A stretch of DNA of 60,000 nucleotides from Cryptomeria japonica (lineage: Eukaryota; Streptophyta; Pinopsida; Cupressales; Cupressaceae): the NCBI RefSeq assembly GCF_030272615.1, contig NC_081410.1:128209640-128269639 (forward strand), in the 5' to 3' direction. Below the pieces are notes generated by a model, which was not told where the DNA came from, ran no database searches, and saw only the letters and a program-made list of their open reading frames with translations. Numbering within the stretch: the stretch's first letter is position 1; each line of letters opens with the position of its first letter. Below, piece after piece: positions 35,294 through 46,388 of the stretch. The position numbers and the translations under genes were made by a program.

Positions 35294-36795
35294 TGATAAC
35301 TCAATGATGAACAGTGAGTACCAAATCGGTACTGAGAGGGGGGGTGAATCAGTACAGGCACAAAAACTTTTCCTGAACCAGTTTGATTGCAGATTGTAAA
35401 CTACTGGCAATCCCTAACACCGGTCTAAACCAGATTACTACCGGTTAAACACAGTGCAACTATGAAAGACATGAACCGGTCAATCTTCTTAGCTTTCCAT
35501 ACAACCTACTCCCTCATTTCCACTTTATCCTTATGCATAAACAAATAATCTATCATCAGAGATACAATGATTTACCACTAAACAAGAAATAACAAAACAT
35601 CACATGAAAGAGGCATCGCACATGACACACATATTTTTTCACGTGGAAACCCAACTAGGAAAAACCACGGTGGGGATGAATACCCACAAGATGTTTTTGA
35701 ACTCTTTAGAAGTCCGCTTTGTTAGGAGCCAAGTCTGGTTAAAGAGTGTTACATCAAGTTCTGTTAGGAACCGATCCTGTTAGGGATCACCCGATTGAGG
35801 GATGGCTAGAATACCCGGTTAAGGGTTAAACCCTGTTAGAGGTTACCTTGTTAGAGGATTTTATGAACTCAATGGCTTTGAGTCACCATGTTAAAGGATT
35901 TACAGCAAGCTGGTTAAAGCTACCCTGTTAAGGGATTTTCCAACTGTTGAAGTGATTAGAAATCAACAAGTATTACAATGATATAGTAATAGCACTCAAT
36001 GCCAATGCAGACCCGCTTTAGTTCCTTTCTTCTGCATACACACTCTGTAGGTATCAACCCTCTTATCTGGTCTGGCAAGAATCACGTATCTTTGCACTTA
36101 GATACACACACAACATTTGTCAACAACTTCAACATGAAACACAACATCGACCTTATAGGAAACAGATAGGTCGGTAACATAAACCCTAAACCCTAAACCC
36201 TAAACACTTAGGTTTAGAAGTTTAGTCGGTTCAATCCTGACCATTGAACACTTTGCATTTGAATACAACGGTCTTGAACAGATCTCAAGACATTCTCCAT
36301 CGTTCGTTCTTCACCGCTTCTTGGAGGTGATAACCCATCACGCATTCTCCACCGTTTGCAGAGACTTCGCACATTCCCGAGGTAGATAGGATCAATCTCC
36401 TTCATGCAAGATCCTTCATGCACACAAGGCTGACATGGCGACATGATTTGACCTCCATTACAATTCTCACTTCAACTGGAAACCTTGAGACTGAGACTAC
36501 CAACCGGTAGTCATGCCATATGAACCCTTGATACAAAACATTCCATATACCGGTTCTCGTTCCCACATACCGATTCTGGTTCACAATATCATACAGGATC
36601 TCTTGTTCTCTTTGCGACATACCGGTTCACTTGGACAAGCATACCACTTCACTTTTTCACATATGTCGGTTCACAACATCATACCGATTCTCTTTGTCAG
36701 TTGCTTAACTTCAATATATCAGTTCACTCAGCATATTGACATCAATGACAACATACAGTATAAACATGGCATCATGCTTTGTACATATGCCAACA
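35294..36795 (-). repeat. 5' LTR of G, with promoter-side motif array
   Basis: It is paired with 29,386-30,881. The U3 end (36,540-36,735) holds spaced copies of a motif close to GAACCGGTATG, some decayed to GAATCGGTATG or GAACCAG. A (AAACCCT)3 AAAC run lies at 36,181-36,205. U5 has iterated GTTAAGGG/TGTTAGAGG phrases and a C-tract (35,335-35,344 region) near the primer site. Confidence 0.9.
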
Positions 36796-37330
36796 CTATA
36801 CTTTTGTATTGGATAAAGCAACTACAACAAGTTACTTCCTTACCAATTGATTTCACCACCAAATATAGTGAAAACATATATATTAATAGATCTTATGTTG
36901 TCAATATCTTTAGCCCAATTTGATTCCACAAAATTATGAATACAAAAATAATATATTTCCCTTGTAGGATAACCATGATATCATAAAGAATACTTAGAGG
37001 TGTTTCACAAATACCCAAAGGCCATCTAAATTGCATCCTAATGCACTCATATGGGACTAGCTATAAGTTAACTAAGGAACCTTATTGTTTGGGCATGTTT
37101 GGTCTTGTATAAACCATAACATGCATCATTTTGATGTCCTTCTATGGTAACTATCAATAAAGAAACATAATATAGAATTAGAAATTGAAAGAATATTAAC
37201 ATGACCAAATACATCATAATGGATTAAATCCAACTCTTAGAAGACTTATGAGAACTAGAATAAAATTTAACATGGTTTTGTTTTCCATATACACAATGTT
37301 CTAAGAAATCAAATTCGAGATTACAATCAT
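36796..37330 (-). pseudogene. F integrase fragment fused by deletion to RNase H N-terminal half
   Basis: On the minus strand LEFDFLEHCVYGKQNHVKF (copia pre-integrase, family form LEFCEHCVYGKQ) is followed by a piece like YYVSLLIVT, then after a jump by LYLKGTSKYSL-type text, SNWAKDIDNIRSINIYVFTIFGGEINW and VVVALSNTKV. So about 2.3 kb of integrase/RT typical of copia is missing. The RNase H half continues at 29,385 on the other side of G. Confidence 0.7.
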
Positions 37331-37337
37331 TTAACCC

Positions 37338-38372
37338 TTAAACAAGGTTTTCATCTCTACAAGGGTCATCTTCATCCATACTACCTTCAACTAAAACCAA
37401 CTTTCCCTTGGCTTCTGTATATGGTTTTGGATCGTCAAGGGAAATTATCTCTTTCTTTTCTTTACTTTTTATCTTCTTCATCGGTTTCAAAGAAGACACG
37501 TCAACTTTTCTCTTGAAACTTTTCCTGCAAGAGGAGAGACTCTCCTCAAGAGTACTGATAATACTAGGAACCAAACTAGAATATAACATCTTTAGAAGGT
37601 TCATGAAATGATTCTTGCGTGCTTGATCTTTCTTTGCCAAACAACCTAGATACTTATAAATTTTCTTTCCAATAGAGACATTTGATTTCCACACAACATT
37701 CTCTTTTAATGTTAAGGATCTTGTGAATTAAAACATTAAGCACATGACCAAAGAACCAAATCAGAAAGGATATCCTTCACTTTTTGTCATAGTAATATTT
37801 TCTACTAATTGTGTTCACAATAACTCCCACAAATAAAAATCTTTGCTTTCTTTTACCATTTGATGTGCAATATATACTGTTATAGCCAAAGTTGATCCTT
37901 CTCTATTTCTAAAATAAATTTTGTAAGAAATTCCATATGCAACATACCTCACCACAGGGTCGATCATTGTATCAATTATCAATGCACGTTGATCACCTGT
38001 GACACCACTTAGGGTTTCAACTTCTTTGTTCTTAACAAATCTCTTCATCGAAATGGGTCCAACATCACAAAGATAGGAAATAATTGATTTTGCTTCCTTC
38101 GAAATTGGATAGGGTTTGTATAGCATCATATGACCATTCTCAATATGATTCAAAAGAAATTTGATCGAATCCTCATCTGTAAACCATGGAAACTCGCTCC
38201 AAATATCCAAACCTTTATTCCCTAATTCCTTCATTTTCTGTGATTCTACATCTGACAAAGAATTTTCCAAATTTCTAATATTCTTGTGATTATATTCCTC
38301 TAATTTCACCTCTTCAATTTTTTGAATATTTTTACTGCTAGATTCTTTTGAAACCGACATCTTAGGATCCAC
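37338..38372 (-). pseudogene. H accessory ORF, homologous to that of A
   Basis: The 185-residue N-terminal frame (37,815-38,372; MDPKMSVSKESSSKN...) is followed by decayed sequence and a 118-residue basic C-terminal frame (KSFKRKVDVSSLKPMKKIKS, KEKKE). The block KNKEVETLSGVTGDQRAL..., DPVVRYVAYGISYKIYFRNR and VYIAHQMVKESKDFYLW aligns with A's SKTEMSKLTGSVSDSWAM..., DLVKYACMVIGYRTFSTNR and VNATYRMIKEDASFDLC; the next 40 residues align weakly (FRFGSL/FKFGQL). The position matches: after knuckles, minus strand. The function is unknown. The right part of A's C-terminal coiled coil is missing, and the H 3' LTR is not found. Confidence 0.65.
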
Positions 38373-38849
38373 AAAGAAAAGATATGAAAAATACCTTTTG
38401 TGCTAATTCTTCTATGAATTTCCTTTTGCTCTTCAACAACTCTGTACTTCAAAAGTCTTCAATGAAAAATGAAAAAATGATCTAAAAAATTAGATATTTA
38501 ACTTGTTCAATATACCTAAGGTTATGGTGCTATAAACTTTCTTGTCATAATGATGTGAAGTGAATTTTGTACTTTTGAATACATAATCTACTGGAGCATA
38601 TAATGCATAACACCAACATAATTAACATGATTGGCATCAACATGCACAAGCTACCACATGCATCTCCTTCAAGAGAGAGGGGGGGGGGGGTTACAAATAG
38701 ATATTTTTTTGAATCTCCTTCTATGCCAAAGCTACCAAAGAAATTTCTGGAGGAAGAAGCACTCATACCAGACTTAGGTTCAGCAGACTTAGTTGCTTCT
38801 TTTTTTCTCCATACCATAGTATTCTTCTTCTCAAGCTCATTTGATTTTA

Positions 38850-39771
38850 CTGGAGTATTTACATTCCTGCATTTGCTAGCAATGTGTCCATACTTTTTGC
38901 AATTGGAACACTTTATATTCCCCTATCTTGAATTCATTGAATTTGTTCTAGATTTGCATTGATTAGGTCTATGCCCATAGTATATGTGAAAATAACCTTG
39001 AAAGGGCTTATTCATAAGTGATCCATTTACTCCATTCATGAATGGTCTATAGCTTCTATTCACGACTTGATTACTGTAGTTATTAGCCTTATGTCCAAAA
39101 CCTTTACAATTAAAGCATTGAGTATTCTAACTTACTTTACGTCTATATTCTACAAGTTTATGTCCAAAACAATTGCACTAAAAATAATAACCATTGAATG
39201 ATGAGTATCTTTGAGCATTAGGTTGTCAAACTGGATGTCTATTTGCAACAAGTCCTGGATTCTAGACATTGTTTGAATCTTCAGGTTTCTTCTCAACTTC
39301 CACCTTCTCCTTGCCTTTGCTTTTGTCATTCTGATTGAGCATTCATTGGAAAAGTCTAAATTTTCCTTGTCCTTGTGAGATTTCTTCATGGTCAATAGTT
39401 TATACTAATGCATTGCTTTCACCAACTTTTGATTCCAACTTTAGATTCAATAGTTCTTGTTCCAACTTCCCACATGCTTATGGTTTCTGATTAATCATAT
39501 CCTTTAGACATTCTCCCACTTTTTTGCTTTCTTCAATTTGCTACTTCAAATTCACAATAGTTTCATTTGCTTGTTTTAATTCCTTGTTAACTTCTTGGTG
39601 CCTTGATTTGAACTTCCATATCTGATCTCTCAACTTCTTAACACATTCATTTGCTACCTTAACATTCTCTTTCAAATCTTCATTCTCAAATTCCACACTC
39701 TCCAGATCTTTAAGAGTTGTCTTGAATTCTCCATCCAAATAATATTCTCCTGCCATGTCCATAGGAGCCAT
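38850..39771 (-). pseudogene. H gag-like protein: coiled coil plus zinc knuckles
   Basis: The start MAPMDMAGEYYLDGEF lies 50 bp past the primer site. A heptad-rich part follows (LESVEFENEDLKENVKVANE, CVKKLRDQIWKF, EVNKELKQANETIVNL), then a Lys/Glu-rich linker and at least four knuckle-like units: CNCFGHKLVEY, CFNCKGFGHKANNY, CFHIYYGHRPNQC-like and CSNCKKYGHIASKC (intact CX2CX4HX4C, near 38,870-38,915). The order is the same as in A; no UBN2 head is present. There are several stops. Confidence 0.65.
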
Positions 39772-39822
39772 ATGTTCAAATAAGATTTCCCTTGATAAGT
39801 TAAGCTAGCAACAAGGGACCAA

Positions 39823-39834
39823 GCTCTGATGTCG
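39823..39834 (-). other. Degenerate primer binding site of H
   Basis: The plus strand GCTCTGATGTCG reads CGACATCAGAGC on the element strand. Nine of 12 positions match TGGTATCAGAGC. Confidence 0.55.
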
Positions 39835-39839
39835 ATTCT

Positions 39840-40634
39840 TGAAAAGACCAAAATACTAAGAGGGGGTAGTGAATCAGTATTCCTCAATTAAAACACTCTT
39901 AAATTATGAATCTTAATTTGATCTCAATTAACCTTAGCATACAATGATATATGTGGTAGAAATGAATTGCAAAACATACACATCCATAAGAGAGACACCA
40001 TAATTTTTATACGTGGAAAAATCAAATGGGAAAAACTACAAAGAGGGTTAACTCTCAAGATAATATAACTAGTTATATGGGATTACAAAGGCTCACTACC
40101 ATAGGGCTCACTACCCAGATTACAATGGCTTGCTATTGGAAAACTCACTGCTAAGGAAAACAAGAATGAGCTGAGAATATTACATCTAAATATGCATAGG
40201 ATCAATTCATGTTAAGCTTAGATATCACATCAACTGATTGTAGTAGATCTAGTTAAGAAACTCTGCAACTCATTCGTTATTTGCTTGCTCCATTCACTTA
40301 TAACCACTATTGCACTAAATTTTATCTTCTTCACCCTCAAATATCAACTCTCTCACTATGTTACTCATCACCTTCTTTTTCACTTATCCATACATTACAA
40401 ACATAATATATGTATGTGTGTGTGTGTGCGCGCGCGCGTGTGTGCGTACTAATAAAAATATACATCTAGTCGGTCTCAAAGACACTTTCCCAAAATATAT
40501 TCCAATGGTCATGATGGTGCCTCGAATGGGGTTTACACTGCAAGAGGCAAGAACCAAGAACCAAGTTGATTCTTTAGATAATCTATGGAGAAGCCAACTC
40601 CAACTATCAATATCTTCAAGAACTTGGACCAACA
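39840..40634 (-). repeat. 5' LTR of H
   Basis: The inner edge TGAAAAGACC lies beside the primer site, with the C-tract phrase ACTAAGAGGGGGTAGTGAATCAG shared in form with A and G. The outer edge CTTGGACCAACA gives TGTTGGTCC on the element strand. It contains a TG/CG microsatellite. No partner LTR was found, so the outer edge rests on the terminal motif only. Confidence 0.55.
40411..40447. repeat. Alternating purine-pyrimidine tract (TG)n(CG)n(TG)n
   Basis: ATATGTATGTGTGTGTGTGT is followed by GCGCGCGCGCG and TGTGTGCG inside the H LTR. It is a simple repeat of the type that can adopt Z-form DNA. Confidence 0.9.
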
Positions 40635-40674
40635 TATGACAAGGATTCTGCTAATCCTTCTACATTTTGAACTT

Positions 40675-41664
40675 TGTAGAACCTGAGAGGGTGATCCCTT
40701 GGTGAACTTATTATCTCTGCGCCATACTTACAATTTTCACCAAAAAACTAAGCAGATAATCTCATATAAAGGCTCAACAAAGAGGGAGAATGCTCAAGAA
40801 TGGTGAATTCTTTAGTGATCATCAACCTATTGGAGCATGAGATGGATAAAACATGAAATAACATACAAAAACTAAAATGTACTCTGATAATCAATAATTT
40901 GCAGCAAATGCAAGCAAAATTAGCACAAACTGACTGTAAAGACTTAAAACAAGCTGTGACCAGTGCCTTATTCCATTGGGGATTTGAATTCATGAAATGT
41001 AAGGTGAATTACAACAGACTTTATATAATAGCATACCGATCTAAGAATATATTTCCTTGCAATGCATCTCAACTATAATCCAAGCCTAAACTACTTATCA
41101 AAATCCCTGTACAAACCCTACCACTCTGCAATTATGTTTAAGCATTTAATTGCTCCCTTGGATCAAAGCATAAACACAAATCACATACATCACAACAATG
41201 CACTAAAAGAAAGAGACCCTCGATTCACTTTCATTCAAAAGATAGTAGAATCATACATTGGAGAGAAATAAACTTGAATTCTATTTATTCAAATGCTATA
41301 TCTGCCATAAAACAATATACAATTAAGTCCTTCAAAACCTGCATAAAATATGGCACAAGACTCATTCTATTTCGCTCTGCAAAATCTTTTCAATTTGCTC
41401 AATTTCACCCTCAATCTGCTACATGGGACCTATGACTCTGACTTAGCTAGACTTAATACATATATCAAATTCGGAACCCTGTCTCTTGGCCTTGAATTCC
41501 CTTTTATAGAAAATAAGGGAGCAAAACAAGCTATGGGCTTGAGGAGACACCTGTCATTTAAAGATGACTGGTTACCCATAATTCTGTTACAAAATATTTC
41601 ATTGAAGGAATGTCACAACCAAGACCAAAAATTTGTAACTGCTTCAATTATTGCACTTTATGCA
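40675..41664 (-). repeat. Probable 3' LTR of element I
   Basis: On the element strand it starts TGCATAAAGTGC right after the purine run AAAAAGGGAAAAGG, has a TATA box (TCTATAAAAGGGAATTC, about 41,500-41,517), a GAATAAATAGAA polyadenylation-like signal near 41,280, and ends GGTTCTACA at 40,675. No second copy was found to the right of the coding region, so this is inferred from the signals and position. Confidence 0.5.
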
Positions 41665-41678
41665 CCTTTTCCCTTTTT
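41665..41678 (-). other. Polypurine tract of I
   Basis: The element-strand run AAAAAGGGAAAAGG lies between the coding end (41,812) and the LTR start. Confidence 0.5.
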
Positions 41679-41811
41679 GTTGTTGCCGATGAATATCTAG
41701 TACAAGCCCACCTTTTTGTTCCTCTCGTCCAAAAAGTAACAGTTGCAAAGAAACAAAACCATTTGCCAGACTGTTACATCAAACAATTAACTAACTAATT
41801 GTTCGCGGTCC

Positions 41812-44800
41812 TTACTCTTCCTTTAAGTAAGTATTACTCCATTTGCCATATTCTTCTTCTGATGGCCATTTGAAATTCATAATCTCATTAGCTTTTTCTC
41901 TATACGGAGTATACTTAACTGCCACTCGATTTGCCTCTCTTTCAAAAGACTCAAAGAATGTTATTGTACATATTATCTTGTCTATGTCATCCTCTAGCAT
42001 GCTAGTATCTAACTCCTCACAAATCAAGTCCACTTAAATGTTGATGACTCTTTCTGCCTCTTCTCTCCAAAATTGTAAAGGCTTAATTGCCCCACTTTCA
42101 TCTTCAATACCTGGCAGGAGTGTTTCATTCAGCTCACCAAAACTTTTCATCAACTCTCTTATCTTTCTTTCTATATTTTATGGTAGCATATGTGCTTCTT
42201 GCATTGACTTTACCAACAAATAGGTTGGCTGAAGTGTGAGTGGCCTCTCAGCATGGTATTTGGAAGCCATTGACATTATTTTGAGTTCATTTCCCTTTTG
42301 TAACCATTTTGTAAAAATGGGATTGCCACTTCCTTATCTTTGTCAAAACTTTGAATAGAATTAAACAATAAAGAATATAAAGAATGAATGCTATTTAATC
42401 TATTGTCCACCTTCTCATTCAAATGAGTTAGCACTGAGCTAATTATCTCCTTTTGCTTAATGGAAGACTGATCTTCTGACTCCTTTAGCTTATTTTCCAA
42501 TTCATTTACTTTCTCCAAAACTTGGGCTTTTGTCAAGTCAGTTGATCTAGTGGGCTCAAGCTCTTCATCAACATATGGCACTAATGGTGCGATTGGAAAA
42601 TTAGTCTCACTGTCGAATTGAACTGCCGCATCTACTTGTGAGACAGTGAAGCAGTCACCGATGAGGAGGGACCTCAAGGAGATCAGTCCAAACCAGTCAG
42701 CAAGAGTGAACACAATGGAAACACACAGACATGATGGAGGCAATTCAGAACAGATAGTTTTATTGCATGAAATTTGATTACATCCAACCGGTAACAACCG
42801 GGTTACAACATACCGACACACAGGCCTGGTAGAATAGGTCACACGAGGACCTTGAATCGAAAGATCTATCTTTTAGGCACAATCTATCTCTGATTGATTC
42901 TAATTGATCTTCCATTGATTGCATTCTAAAGCATGATTACAAATATATATATATATATTGATCCAAAGGATCCAGTCAACCCAAAAGGGATCAAAGCTCA
43001 AAGAACAAGACCTAACGTGCAAAATGAATAAGGTCGGCCTCCGCCAAGAGATTCCTCTAGAAAATCCAAAGGATGAAACGTAGAAGGTCATCCACACACC
43101 AAGAAACATCGAGATCAACGTCAAAGGCTTTGCAAGCTTCAGAATGGGTTTTGGTAGATCATCAAAATAGGTCTCAGGCAACCAGCAACAAAGGAACAAC
43201 CAGTAAGAAGAAACTATCAAGGAAAGTGGTAGCGATATCTTGTCGGAAAGTGATCCAAATGAGATGCAGTTTGAAAGCAAGAAAGATGATCGAGTCTTAA
43301 AGTAGAATCAAACTCCACAGGATCCGGTGAGCCAAAACCGAGGCACACATAAAGGAAAATTGAAACTGCAAATAGAAAACAAAATAGAAAATAAAATGTT
43401 TTTTGGGTTGATGCAAGATTGCTGTGAACAGGGGATGCTCTTACATCAGACAATTGGAGACCTAGACGTTGATGGGACTTATGCAAATGTAGGAACTGAA
43501 GAAGATGCTCCTATTTGTCTATGCTCAAGAAGTTGAACCTTATTTTGCAACTCCACACACCTCTATTGAACTGCATTATAATCATTGAAAAGCTTTTCAA
43601 ACTTCTTCATTAGATCCTCTTTTTCTCTAGCCTCCCTCTTTGAAGTTTCATGGGCCAATTTGGCCACATCAACAACTAACTTTGAGGCCTCAACATTTGA
43701 TGTATCAAAGGCTCTTTTTTATAATGAGGCTTCCCTCAAGTTTGGATTTATATCACTGATATTAGGCCTCCTAGGCCCCTGTTCTAGTGCCCATATTGCC
43801 AAGGTTGCATAATCATCTACAAATTCTGACCCTTTCAGTGTCAATCTTGCTTCTTCCTCTGAATTGAATTGTTGATCTTTTGATTTTCTGATTGCATCAA
43901 AGGCCACTGCATCGGCCATATCCCACTCTGGTAGAATTAAGACTCCGGCCTAGTTTATGATCATCCTGCCTTCATCTACAGTAATTCCTTGAAATTCTTC
44001 CATCATTTCATTTTTGACCTCCTCCTGATTTTCCTAATCAGACCTGTCTGGCCTTTGGGCCTTTCTCTCAATGCTTCTCCTCTTGTATTCTTCTACCTTC
44101 ATTTTCCATACAAATTGCAGGAAGGTTGGGCTTCTTAAAAAGGCTTCATCTTCGAGAAATTTATCACATGCCTCCTTCCTGGCATCTCTAAAGGTTCTAC
44201 CCTGAATATCCAAAGGAGTATAGTCCAATCCTAAAGTGGGTGGAATAGGAGGAATACCAATTTGCATCACTGTAGTTCTCACTATAATGGTATCTTCCTC
44301 CTAATGTTCTTCCATTTGTTGCTCCTCTCTTTGTTCTTCAACCTACCTTGGAGTTGAAAAAGGCACATGAGGTGGTGGAGGACTTTTGTCTGATTCTTCA
44401 AGATCAATGATCTTGACCCCTTTAAAAGGTTTTACTTGTGTTTTTGGGGGTGGCTCTGTTTTCATTTTCTTTCCTTTTCTTCTCACCAACCTTCCACTAC
44501 CACTGCTAATCTCCTCTTCACTACTTGCTTCTTATCTTACCCTTTTTATTACAATACCACCCTTTGGAGGAGGCACATAGCTAGGTCTACCTTCTACTAG
44601 CTCGTCTGTTTTGTGAGGTGGAGGAGGAGGTGAACTTGGTTGTTTCATTCTCATTTGATGAATCGGGGCTACTTCTTTCGGTGTGATGGGTGTAGGTTGT
44701 TGTACACTTCTTCTCTCAACTTTGCAGCCATGTATATCCTCTAGTCTGATTCTATTTTATTTTAATGCAATAATTAGTTCATCAAAATCTACTTTGGCAC

Positions 44801-46388
44801 AAAATGGAGAGAAGTTGTTTAATGGATCATAGCTAGGATCCATTTTCTGTACTATATCCCATAGCTTCCTAAAAGCTATCCATTTCTCCTTCCTCCAATC
44901 CTGAAACATGAAATCAAATTCATTTCTTATTATATCCTTAGGGAAATTGTGCTCATGGGGTAATGGGCTTCCTTTTATTCTCACCCTAAAAACATTGTAA
45001 AACCCCTCTGGGTCACTATGTTTGACTGTGCTAACCCCTAGATGATATGGTGCAAAAAGCTCATCAAAACACACATATCCCCCTTTTATAATCACAAAGT
45101 ATGGAATGACAATATAATCAGGGAAAATAGTCCCTTTGCCTCTACCCTTCAACTCTTTATCATGTATACAACCTATTTGCCACAATACTTCAGCAAAACC
45201 TAACCTCAAAGGAACATTAAAAGGTAATACATTTGGTTGGCCAGGAAAACCATAAACTTTGATAACTGTACTAACAGGATAAGGGATAATGTCCCCCCAG
45301 TTGTGCTCAATTTTCAAAAGTGGCAGCCTTTCCTTTGGTCTTACAAAATCATGCAGCTACGTGGGGATCCTTGGTGGATTCACTGTTAATCTCTCTATTA
45401 GTTTAGAAGCGAAACTATTATCAAACCTGACAAAACTTGCTTCCTGCCTATCCCAAAACATGTCCATACTCCAAAGTTGCACGGTCACCTCAATATTGTC
45501 AACTATTCTCTTGAGATTCATGGTACCCTCAAAATAATCTGCATTTCTCTATAAAAACATGTGCATCAACAATGAATATCAATAGAAATGAGTATTAAAT
45601 ACACCATTCTTTATATCTTGCAAGCCCTCATGAATCTTTTCTTCAAGGTACGGGGCAAAGTAAAAAACCACTGTAAAATCTGGATGTTGAATTTGTATAG
45701 CCATGTACATAAAATTAGGTGGCATGACTGTAATAGGGTTGAACCCTAAAACCTATCACAAAGAGAAGAAAGTGACCTACAAATATTTGGCAAAAGCACC
45801 AATAGGAAAGGGCTCTTCTGAATTAGGACTAATATGATAGGTTGTATCTCTTGCTTTTTCCAAATGAGCTAGAAGGAGGTTAGCTCTAATAAAACCCTTC
45901 ATTCTATAATATTTTGCCTTTAGTTCGTTCAAATCTATCTGAATCAAGGCAGTAGAAGGTTCATACAAATAAAAAATCTATTGAAATTCCTCCCTCTTGA
46001 TTGTCAACAAAATTTCTCCCTCATTTCCCCTTATAACTCTAGAAATGGGGTCATATCTGTCTGCAACAACTTTAAGGAGGTCGACATCCATGAATACATT
46101 GGGCACTACTAACTTGTCCAAGTCATATTGCCAGGCACTTAAAAATGGGGATTGCAAATTCCTTTGTCCATACCACAACTTAAACAATTCCACCCCAGTC
46201 ATTGGCACCCTAACATCCACAATTTTATATGCCTTATCAGTTAATCCCTCCCCTAGAGTTTTTCCTTGTACAAGTCTCTACCCCTAATATTTATCATTTG
46301 TTAAGGGCTTCAATTGATCAAGAAAATCATCAAACATATTCCTCTTTAGATACCATGTCTGTCCAGAGTGGTTTCGTAGGGGAGCCAT
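41812..46388 (-). pseudogene. Element I: very long reading frame, unknown protein
   Basis: From MAPLRNHSGQTWYLKRNMF (46,388) to about 42,285 one reading frame is followed without a frameshift; after one shift it ends KWSNTYLKEE (41,812). With insert J removed it is about 1250 residues. The N-terminal part has VPMTGVELFKLWYGQRN, LSAWQYDLDKLVVPNVFMD and VADRYDPISRVIRG. The middle has GDIIPYPVSTVIKVYGFPGQ and FAPYHLGVSTVKHSDPEGFY. A Pro-rich low-complexity part (SSPPPPPHK, near 44,630) and a basic cluster (RLVRRKGKKMK) follow, then a coiled coil (KAQVLEKVNELENKLKES). About a dozen in-frame stops occur, many at likely Gln codons. No protease, RT, integrase or transposase motif was seen. I do not recognise the family. 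Confidence 0.6.
42639..43448 (-). repeat. Insert J, probable solo LTR inside I
   Basis: Element-I coding breaks off at both edges. On the minus strand the insert reads TGATGTAAGAGC...ACTGTCTCA (TG...CA), contains a TATATATATATAT run (42,945-42,959) and an AATAAAA signal (near 42,760), and includes CCGGTT motifs. No clear target duplication is visible (ACTTG left, GACAA right), so the edges may be off by a few bases. The length of 810 bp keeps I's reading frame on both sides. Confidence 0.5.

Larger units (their letters stand above)
29386..36795 (-). mobile_element. Nearly complete Ty1/copia retrotransposon G
   Basis: G is 7410 bp with LTRs of 1496 bp (29,386-30,881) and 1502 bp (35,294-36,795). 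It has a primer site, a polypurine tract and one copy each of gag, protease, integrase, RT and RNase H in copia order on the minus strand. The flanking 5-mers TTATA (29,381-29,385) and CTATA (36,796-36,800) are a target duplication with one mismatch. It is the best-preserved autonomous-type element here: only two in-frame stops and two frameshifts separate its ORFs. It has no accessory ORF between RNase H and the 3' LTR. Confidence 0.92.

Noticed and set aside
36181-36205. Chromosome-end telomere
   Set aside because: Only three units, embedded in a defined LTR present in two copies.
41350-41700. 116-codon plus-strand ORF starting MAQDSFYFALQ
   Set aside because: It lies opposite the promoter region of the LTR of element I (TATA box on the minus strand); no homology recognised.
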